Positions 51,980 through 57,824 of a stretch of DNA of 57,824 nt are shown piece by piece; position 1 is the stretch's first letter; every line of letters begins with the position of its first letter. This DNA is from Candidatus Limivicinus sp. (lineage in GTDB: Bacteria; Bacillota; Clostridia; Oscillospirales; Oscillospiraceae). Where the stretch lies: the NCBI GenBank assembly GCA_029264685.1, contig JARHZW010000002.1:1-57824 (forward strand). Direction: 5' to 3'. Both the position numbers and the translations under genes were made by a program. The notes beneath the pieces were generated by a model. The model did not search any database, was not told the DNA's origin, and saw only the letters and a program-made list of their open reading frames with translations.

Positions 51980-52014
51980 GTGCCTTTCGGCACTTCAAGG
52001 GCCAACTAATTGGC
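51980..52014 (-). promoter_or_regulatory. rpsU leader hairpins
   Basis: Two small stems in the 62-nt leader: GCCAA/TTGGC (52001-52005 with 52010-52014), then GTGCC/GGCAC (51980-51984 with 51989-51993) closed by a GAAA tetraloop. The second ends a few bases before the ribosome site, a position where a regulator could act. Confidence 0.45.
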
Positions 52015-52028
52015 TTATTAACATTAGT

Positions 52029-52057
52029 ATTATAACGGTTTTGTCTGCTCTTGTCAA
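52029..52057 (-). promoter_or_regulatory. Consensus promoter of rpsU
   Basis: Minus strand -35 TTGACA (52052-52057), 17 bp, -10 TATAAT (52029-52034): perfect consensus, starting 4 bp after the leuS stop. Confidence 0.78.
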
Positions 52058-52060
52058 TAA

Positions 52061-54487
52061 TCACTTTGCAGGCTTCAGTATTAAATTTACAATTTTATTC
52101 TTAACTACAATGGTTTTAACCAAAGTCATGCCTTCCATGTAGCGTTGAATTTTACTGTCAGCGCACGCAGTGTCAATAACCGTCTGTTCGGAAGCGTCTG
52201 CATCAACCGTTATAGTGGAGCGAAGCTTACCGTTGACCTGAACTGCCATTTCACGGACTGCATCTCTGGTCTTGCTCTCGTCAAACTTAGGCCAGGGCAT
52301 CTGCATACACATTTTGCCGTATTTCTCAGCATAGCCTGTAAGCTCCCACATTTCCTCAACCATATGAGGGGCAAAGGGACTGAGAAGAAGCATGAGCTGC
52401 TCAAGGTCACCTTTTGTAAGGCCCTTGGAATAGAACTCGTTTACCATAGTCATCAGAGCGGCTATTGCTGTGTTCATCTTCAGTTCGTCAATATCCTCTG
52501 TTACCTTTTTAATGGTCTTATGGATAATAGCTTCGTTTGAGGCCGAGATTTCGTCCTCAGGCTTTGCCATATCCATCAGATTCCAGCAGCGGTCAAGGAA
52601 TCTCTTGGAGCCTTTCACAGCCTCATTTGACCAGCTGACGGACTTTTCAAAGTCACCTATGAACATAATGTGCAGGCGCATTGTGTCAGCACCGTACTGA
52701 TCTACTATATCATTGGGGTTTACAACATTGCCTCTGGACTTGGACATTTTCTCTCCGCCCTCACCCAGTATCATACCGTGAGAGGTGCGTTTCTTATAAG
52801 GCTCCGCAGTGTGCACTACACCCATATCATACAGGAACTTGTGCCAGAAGCGGCTGTAAAGAAGATGAAGGGTGGTATGCTCCATACCGCCGTTATACCA
52901 GTCCACAGGGCCCCAATATTCCTCTGCCTCTTTGGAAACCAGCTCCTTGTCGTTGTGAGGGTCCATATAGCGCAGGAAATACCAGCTGGAACCTGCCCAC
53001 TGGGGCATCGTGTCAGTCTCACGCTTTGCAGGGCCTCCGCAGCAGGGGCAAGTGGTGTTGACCCAGTCTGTCATCTTTGACAGAGGAGACTCGCCGTCGT
53101 CGGTAGGCTCATATGAATCAACCTGAGGCAGTACCAGAGGAAGTTCGCTCTCCGGCAGAGGCACCCAGCCGCACTTATCACAGTGTACAAGAGGAATGGG
53201 CTCGCCCCAGTATCTCTGACGGGAGAAAACCCAGTCTCTGAGTTTGAAGTTGACCTTTTCCTTACCTATTCCCTGCTCTTCAAGCCATTTTTTCATAACA
53301 GGAATTGCCTGCTTAACGGTAAGTCCGTCAAGGAATCCGGAATTCACCATGATACCTGTATCATCTTTAAGAGTGAATGCTTCCTGCTCAACATTTCCGC
53401 CCTTAACAACTTCAACTATATCACAGCCAAACTTTTTTGCAAACTCCCAGTCACGGTCATCATGAGCAGGAACCGCCATAATGGCGCCTGTACCGTAGGT
53501 TACAAGGACATAGTCGGAAATAAAAATAGGAATTTCCTTGCCGTTAACAGGGTTGATGGCTTTCACGCCATTTAGCTTAACACCGGTTTTCTCCTTGTTA
53601 AGCTCGGAACGCTCAAAATCTGACTTATGAGCTGCCATATCCACATATGCCGCAACCTCATCCCAGTTTTGAAGTTTATCCTTCCACTTGCCGACATACT
53701 CATGCTCGGGAGAAAGGACCATATAGGTTGCGCCGAAAAGAGTATCGGGGCGGGTAGTATAAACTATTACATTGTCACCGGCTGTTGTCTCAAAGCGTAC
53801 TTCTGCACCGGTAGATCTTCCTATCCAGTTTTTCTGCTGGATTATTGCTCTGTCAATGTAATCAAGACCGTCCAAATCATCAATAAGTCTCTGGGCGTAC
53901 TTGGTTATAGCCAGCATCCACTGGCTTTTCTCCTTGCGTATAACCTCGCTGCCGCAGCGTTCGCAAACGCCGTTAACAACTTCCTCGTTTGCAAGCACGC
54001 ACTTGCAGCTGGTGCACCAGTTGACAGGCATAGTGGTCTTATAAGCAAGGCCCTTCTTGAACATCTGAAGGAATATCCACTGAGTCCACTTATAGTATTC
54101 AGGGTCGGTTGTATCCACCACTCTGTCCCAGTCAAAGCTGTAGCCCAGCATTTTAAGCTGCTTTGTAAAGTTGGCTATATTGTTTTTAGTGACTATTGCG
54201 GGATGAACATGGTTTTTAATTGCGTAGTTCTCGGTAGGCAGACCGAAAGCGTCAAAGCCTATAGGGAAAAGCACATTATAACCTTCCATTCTCTTTTTAC
54301 GGCACACAATGTCCATTGCCGTAAACGGTCTGGGGTGTCCAACATGAAGGCCCTGACCGGAGGGGTAAGGAAACTCAATAAGTCCGTAGAACTTAGGTTT
54401 CTCGCTGCCTGTGACCGCTTTATAGGGCTTCTCTTCTTCCCACTTTTTCTGCCATTTATTCTCTATAGCTGTAAAATCGTATTTCAT
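52061..54487 (-). CDS. leuS: Leucyl-tRNA synthetase
   Basis: 808 residues, normal bacterial length. The HIGH-type motif is HVGH ([18 protein letters not shown]); [10 protein letters not shown] is the KMSKS loop. The CP1 editing domain lies in between with [19 protein letters not shown], and there are two zinc-type CxxC pairs ([22 protein letters not shown]). It charges tRNA-Leu. There is no T-box leader upstream; it follows rsfS by 43 bp in the smc-leuS run. No terminator separates it from rpsU. Confidence 0.98.
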   Translation of the reverse strand: MKYDFTAIENKWQKKWEEEKPYKAVTGSEKPKFYGLIEFPYPSGQGLHVGHPRPFTAMDIVCRKKRMEGYNVLFPIGFDAFGLPTENYAIKNHVHPAIVTKNNIANFTKQLKMLGYSFDWDRVVDTTDPEYYKWTQWIFLQMFKKGLAYKTTMPVNWCTSCKCVLANEEVVNGVCERCGSEVIRKEKSQWMLAITKYAQRLIDDLDGLDYIDRAIIQQKNWIGRSTGAEVRFETTAGDNVIVYTTRPDTLFGATYMVLSPEHEYVGKWKDKLQNWDEVAAYVDMAAHKSDFERSELNKEKTGVKLNGVKAINPVNGKEIPIFISDYVLVTYGTGAIMAVPAHDDRDWEFAKKFGCDIVEVVKGGNVEQEAFTLKDDTGIMVNSGFLDGLTVKQAIPVMKKWLEEQGIGKEKVNFKLRDWVFSRQRYWGEPIPLVHCDKCGWVPLPESELPLVLPQVDSYEPTDDGESPLSKMTDWVNTTCPCCGGPAKRETDTMPQWAGSSWYFLRYMDPHNDKELVSKEAEEYWGPVDWYNGGMEHTTLHLLYSRFWHKFLYDMGVVHTAEPYKKRTSHGMILGEGGEKMSKSRGNVVNPNDIVDQYGADTMRLHIMFIGDFEKSVSWSNEAVKGSKRFLDRCWNLMDMAKPEDEISASNEAIIHKTIKKVTEDIDELKMNTAIAALMTMVNEFYSKGLTKGDLEQLMLLLSPFAPHMVEEMWELTGYAEKYGKMCMQMPWPKFDESKTRDAVREMAVQVNGKLRSTITVDADASEQTVIDTACADSKIQRYMEGMTLVKTIVVKNKIVNLILKPAK

Positions 54488-54530
54488 TTTTCTATCTTCC
54501 CCTTTTTTCTTCGTCTTTTATCCCCTGTTA

Positions 54531-54890
54531 TCAGGTGGTAAGAAGGGATGATAGGTCGATCTCCTCGGCGTCGCTCCAGAGGCGTTCCAGATCATAGAAT
54601 TTTCTCGCCTCATCAGTGAACACATGAACTATAACACTGCCGAAATCCATAAGCACCCAAATATCTGAGCGCAGACCTTCTCTGCGAATCGGGGGCTCGC
54701 CTGCCTCGGAAAGCTTTCTGTCAACCTCATCCACAAGAGCTTTAATGTGGGTGGAGGTAGTTCCGTTGCAGATGACAAAATAATCTGCCAGAATTGTCTG
54801 TTCAGCGGTTTTAAGGACTTTAAGATCCTTTGCTTTTCTGTCGTCCAAAGCTTTTGCCGCAATGGTGGCTATCTCTAAGGGACTGAGCAT
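54531..54890 (-). CDS. rsfS: Ribosomal silencing factor RsfS
   Basis: 119 residues from ATG 54890, directly behind GGAGG; a longer in-frame ORF overlaps nadD and is rejected. KALDDRKAKDLKVL, ADYFVICNGTTSTHIKALVDEV and GLRSDIWVLMDFGSVIVHVFTDEARKFYDLERLW are family hallmarks. It binds ribosomal protein uL14 and blocks subunit joining under starvation. Confidence 0.95.
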   Translation of the reverse strand: MLSPLEIATIAAKALDDRKAKDLKVLKTAEQTILADYFVICNGTTSTHIKALVDEVDRKLSEAGEPPIRREGLRSDIWVLMDFGSVIVHVFTDEARKFYDLERLWSDAEEIDLSSLLTT

Positions 54891-54903
54891 AAAATTTCCT
54901 CCT

Positions 54904-56067
54904 TTATTTTCCGGCAGCGTACCATTGGTAAGCTGCCTCGCTGTTTTCATGGGGTATTCTTCCCTGACGTTTAACTTCCTCAATAGAGCTGTGCAGCCCG
55001 TAAGCCATGGCTTCATCTATATCCGTATAGCTCAGCTCACGAAGCTTATCTACGCCTGAGAAATTGCGTCCCGGCTCAATCATATCAGCAAGGTATATGA
55101 TTTTTTCCAGAAGCGTCATATCCGGTTTTCCTGTAGTGTGCCAGCGGATAGCATCATAGACCTGCGGTGAAATGCCAAATAGTTTCTTTGCAAACTCCGC
55201 CCCTGTCCTTTGATGGAGCAAAGCAGGGCTTGAAAGCTCGGTATTGTCAAGGATAATACCATATTTATCGCATAATTTCAACTGTTCGTCAAAGCTCAGG
55301 CGCTTTGTAATGTCATGGAGAATTCCGGCTTCCGCCGCCGTTTCAGGGTCCTCCCCCCATTTCATCGCAAGCATCACGGCCTCGCTCTCGCAGCCAGCCA
55401 CATGAGCAATGCGGTTAGGTGTAAGGTACTCGAAAGCTTTCTCTCTGAGCCATTGTATCTCAGGTGAAGCCTCATAGTAATTATTCCTTACCAGACTCCA
55501 GTACACCTCATCTTTAAGCTGTTCCCTGCCCTGCCGCACTCTTAGCTTTTCTCTGATTTCCATAGAGGACATAGGAAGTGGTTCATGGGGCAGCAAATAT
55601 ATATTCGCTCCGTACTCCAGCCTGAATCTTTCCGCCTCTTCTTTCAGCTTCAGCCTGTTTTCCTCATCTCTGGAAAGAACGGCAATGGAGCAGTTTGAAA
55701 ACAGGTACTCATATCTGTACCATTCTTCAAAGCTTAAAAACATATCCGTCCCAACCACAAGTATAAGTTCATCCTGAGGATATAGCTCCCTCAGGTACTC
55801 TACTGTATGGGCAGTATAGCTTTTTCCCTCACGTTTAAGCTCAATATCTGAAATTTCCACAGCAGGAATATCAGAAAAATTCAGCCTGCAAAGCTCCATT
55901 CTTTCCTCAGGGGAGGGGCTGTTCGGAGCCATCTCCTTATGGGGCGGGATACGGTCAGGTATTATGAGAAATTTATCCGGATTCAGTTCACGGCTTACGG
56001 TTTCCGCAGCCGCTCTGTGGCCAAGATGTGGCGGATTAAAGCTTCCGCCGTATATGGCAATTCTCAT
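54904..56067 (-). CDS. nadD: NadD-YqeK fusion: nicotinate-nucleotide adenylyltransferase with HD hydrolase
   Basis: 387 residues. 1-195: NadD, with GGSFNPPHLGHRAAAE (nucleotidyltransferase HxGH motif), TDMFLSFEEWYRYEYLF and SSMEIREKLR. 200-387: YqeK-type HD hydrolase with RIAHVAGCE, GILHDITKR (HD pair) and RWHTTGKPDMTLLEKIIYLADMIEPGR. It makes NaAD for NAD synthesis; YqeK hydrolyses Ap4A. In many Firmicutes these are adjacent genes; here they are fused. It precedes rsfS by 13 bp and overlaps yhbY by 4 bp. Confidence 0.95.
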   Translation of the reverse strand: MRIAIYGGSFNPPHLGHRAAAETVSRELNPDKFLIIPDRIPPHKEMAPNSPSPEERMELCRLNFSDIPAVEISDIELKREGKSYTAHTVEYLRELYPQDELILVVGTDMFLSFEEWYRYEYLFSNCSIAVLSRDEENRLKLKEEAERFRLEYGANIYLLPHEPLPMSSMEIREKLRVRQGREQLKDEVYWSLVRNNYYEASPEIQWLREKAFEYLTPNRIAHVAGCESEAVMLAMKWGEDPETAAEAGILHDITKRLSFDEQLKLCDKYGIILDNTELSSPALLHQRTGAEFAKKLFGISPQVYDAIRWHTTGKPDMTLLEKIIYLADMIEPGRNFSGVDKLRELSYTDIDEAMAYGLHSSIEEVKRQGRIPHENSEAAYQWYAAGK

Positions 56068-56375
56068 TTTTTCTTTTTATCCTTAACCAGCTCTATAATG
56101 GGTTTCTTTTCGTTTCTCTTGTAAAGAACAAATTTAGTTCCGATAACCTGCACCTGCTCCGCTTTGCAGGCCTCGGACAGGGCATCGCAGGCTTCTCTTG
56201 CAGTAAGCATGGAATTTTCCAGAACTCTGCCCTTTACCAGTTCCCTTGCTTTAAGGGCCGCAGAAACGGAAGATATAAGATTATCATTTATTCCTGCCTT
56301 GCCCACCTGAATTATAGTGTCCTCAGCTGCCGCAAGGCCTCTGAGCTGTGCTCTCTGTTTGCTTGTAAGTGCCAT
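56064..56375 (-). CDS. yhbY: YhbY-type CRM-domain RNA-binding protein
   Basis: 103 residues. LTSKQRAQLRGLAAAEDTIIQVGKAGINDNLI and the later RELVKGRVLEN with a GxxG-like loop are the CRM fold. It binds pre-50S ribosomal particles. Its C-terminus ends in a Lys-rich tail. Confidence 0.93.
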   Translation of the reverse strand: MALTSKQRAQLRGLAAAEDTIIQVGKAGINDNLISSVSAALKARELVKGRVLENSMLTAREACDALSEACKAEQVQVIGTKFVLYKRNEKKPIIELVKDKKKK

Positions 56376-56392
56376 TTATTTTCTCCTGTTCT

Positions 56393-57298
56393 TTATTTAA
56401 AAAGTGCTTCTACAAAATTCTTGCTGTCAAAGGGGATCAGGTCATCCATTCCCTCGCCCACTCCCACATATTTTACGGGGAGTTTCAGCTCTGAGGCTAT
56501 GGCGAAAACTATTCCGCCTTTTGCAGTACCGTCAAGCTTTGTAAGCACTATGCCGGTAAGACCTGAGGTCTCAAGAAACTGCTTTGCCTGAATAAGGCCG
56601 TTCTGACCGGTTGTAGCATCCAGAACCATAAGTGTCTCCACATCGGCCTCTGGCAGCTCACGCTCAATTATACGGCGTATCTTATTAAGCTCATTCATAA
56701 GATTCTGCTTATTGTGCAGTCTGCCGGCAGTATCAATTATAATAACATCAGCGCCTCTGGCCTTGGCAGCACATATACCGTCATATACCACGGCACCGGG
56801 GTCACTTCCCTCTTCGTGCTTAACGATGTCAGCACCGGATCTGTCTGCCCAGATGTTAAGCTGCTCTGCGGCAGCGGCACGGAAAGTATCTCCTGCACAC
56901 AGCAGAACCTTTTTTCCCTGCTCCATAAGCTGATGTGACAGCTTTCCTATGGTAGTTGTTTTACCTACACCGTTTACTCCGACCATCAGTATGACGGAAG
57001 GCTTTGTGCCCAGCTTGAGCTGGGTTTCTCCTGCATCAAGGAGCTTTGAAAGGATTTCTATAAGTCCCTCTCTTGCCTCGTCACCCTTTCTGAAGCGGCG
57101 CTCCCATGTCATTTTTTTTAGCGCAAACACCACTTTTTCCGCAGTTTCGGCTCCCACATCACTAAGTACCAGCAGTTCTTCCAGATCGTCGTAAAAGTCC
57201 TCGTTATCGGGCTTGAATTCCTGGAAAATTTCTTCCAGTTCTTCCAGATTACTTCTGGTCTTTTTAAGACCGGAGAATATTTTATCAAAAAATCCCAT
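56393..57298 (-). CDS. ftsY: Signal recognition particle receptor FtsY
   Basis: 301 residues from ATG 57298, behind GAGGAG; the longer in-frame extension has no ribosome site and overlaps smc. The NG domain has GVNGVGKTTTIGKLS (G1), DTFRAAAAEQL, DTAGRL (G3) and TKLDGTAKGG (G4). The N-terminal acidic A domain is very short. It docks the SRP-ribosome complex to the membrane. Confidence 0.97.
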   Translation of the reverse strand: MGFFDKIFSGLKKTRSNLEELEEIFQEFKPDNEDFYDDLEELLVLSDVGAETAEKVVFALKKMTWERRFRKGDEAREGLIEILSKLLDAGETQLKLGTKPSVILMVGVNGVGKTTTIGKLSHQLMEQGKKVLLCAGDTFRAAAAEQLNIWADRSGADIVKHEEGSDPGAVVYDGICAAKARGADVIIIDTAGRLHNKQNLMNELNKIRRIIERELPEADVETLMVLDATTGQNGLIQAKQFLETSGLTGIVLTKLDGTAKGGIVFAIASELKLPVKYVGVGEGMDDLIPFDSKNFVEALFK

Positions 57299-57302
57299 AT
57301 CT

Positions 57303-57824
57303 TTACTCCTCAATAGTTTTCTGAGCGGTTTCAAGGTCAAGCTCTATAACCGTAGAAACGCCCTTTTCCTGCATTGTTACGCCGTAAAGCATATCTGCCT
57401 CTTCCATTGTACCTCTGCGGTGGGTAATAACCAGAAACTGGGTTTTAGCTGACATACGGCGCATATATTCGGCATAGCGTGTAACGTTCGCCTCGTCAAG
57501 TGCAGCCTCGATCTCATCCATAACGCAAAACGGTGTGGGCCGGACCTTTAATATTGCAAAATACAGCGCAATGGCCACAAAGGCCATCTCTCCGCCGGAC
57601 ATAAGGCTGATATTTGAAAGAGATTTTCCGGGTGGCTGAACCTTGATTTCAATACCGCAATCCAGCACATTGTTTTCATCCTCAAGCACCAGTGCCGCCT
57701 TACCGCCGCCGAAAAGCTCAAGGAAGGTCTGGCGGAAGCACTGATCGATTTCTTTGAAGCGCTCCGTAAACACCTGCTCCATTTCTCCGGTTATATCGGT
57801 AATTATACCCAGAAGTTCCTTTTT
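57303..57824 (-). CDS. smc: Chromosome segregation protein SMC, C-terminal part (5' end beyond the window)
   Basis: About 173 residues up to the window edge. The head domain is clear: FLELFGGGKAALVLED, signature SLMSGGEMAFVAIAL (family LSGGE) and Walker B FCVMDEIEAALDEANV, with the D-loop. The frame continues open past 57782 to the edge. smc followed by ftsY is the usual Firmicute order. Confidence 0.96.
   Translation of the reverse strand, partial: KKELLGIITDITGEMEQVFTERFKEIDQCFRQTFLELFGGGKAALVLEDENNVLDCGIEIKVQPPGKSLSNISLMSGGEMAFVAIALYFAILKVRPTPFCVMDEIEAALDEANVTRYAEYMRRMSAKTQFLVITHRRGTMEEADMLYGVTMQEKGVSTVIELDLETAQKTIEE

Noticed and set aside
54488..54530. T-box leader expected before leuS
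   Set aside because: Only 43 bp separate rsfS and leuS, with no T-box sequence or terminator; leuS is simply part of the operon.

Overview
The window is a gene-dense chromosomal segment of a low-to-mid GC, spore-forming anaerobe of the class Clostridia. The best guess is the Oscillospiraceae/Ruminococcus side of the gut Firmicutes. Support: spoVAD/spoVAE; a hydA-type plus hydS-type [FeFe]-hydrogenase operon like the arrangement known in Ruminococcus albus; DUF5685/J-domain and DUF4914 proteins common in these bacteria; a class B sortase with a GPKTGD substrate; and near-consensus TTGACA-17-TATAAT promoters with strong hairpin terminators throughout. The species cannot be fixed from sequence alone.

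Layout. 1-6.2 kb (minus strand): truncated alpha/beta hydrolase, AraC regulator, an intact BlaI/BlaR1-type pair under a palindromic operator, an SpoU-type rRNA methyltransferase and a zinc-ribbon SPFH protein. 6.2-8 kb: a possible small RNA, a small helical protein and ferritin. 8.2-12.9 kb (plus): catalytic-type [FeFe]-hydrogenase, [2Fe-2S] thioredoxin-like protein, PAS-containing sensory hydrogenase HydS and an SpoIIE/PP2C phosphatase. This looks like a hydrogen- or redox-sensing signalling unit. 13-16.3 kb (minus): DUF1275 and MATE membrane proteins, then an XRE regulator with a DUF3169-like membrane partner. 16.3-17.7 kb: a decayed second blaI-blaR1 locus. 18.2-25 kb (plus): a strongly biased, probably highly expressed Old-Yellow-Enzyme-type reductase, tRNA-Arg on the minus strand, then aldo/keto reductase, ApbE and RecG.

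25-29 kb: cytidylate-kinase-like protein, RibU behind an FMN riboswitch, SLOG protein, HAD phosphatase and a P-loop ATPase. Two divergent promoter pairs here appear to share one -35 box each. 29-35.7 kb (minus): J-domain/DUF5685/zinc-ribbon operon, Ddl, the PEPCK-like DUF4914 protein behind an operator palindrome, and a phosphodiester-glycosidase-domain protein. 35.9-40.2 kb (plus): potABCD polyamine ABC transporter, preceded by a roughly 290-nt structured leader ending in an intrinsic terminator with a competing antiterminator. This is the best candidate here for an undescribed regulatory RNA. 40.3-46.6 kb: spoVAD-spoVAE, a eukaryotic-type hexokinase, SPFH/NfeD pair, YerC-type regulator, methyltransferase and Hsp33. 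46.6-47 kb: tRNA operon Val-Phe-Gly-Cys. 47.2-51.3 kb: class B sortase plus a 1054-residue MBG-repeat surface protein that is probably its substrate. 51.7-57.8 kb (minus): smc-ftsY-yhbY-nadD/yqeK-rsfS-leuS and rpsU, a housekeeping block.

All calls rest on reading translations, motifs and DNA symmetry by eye. No database or folding computation was run.
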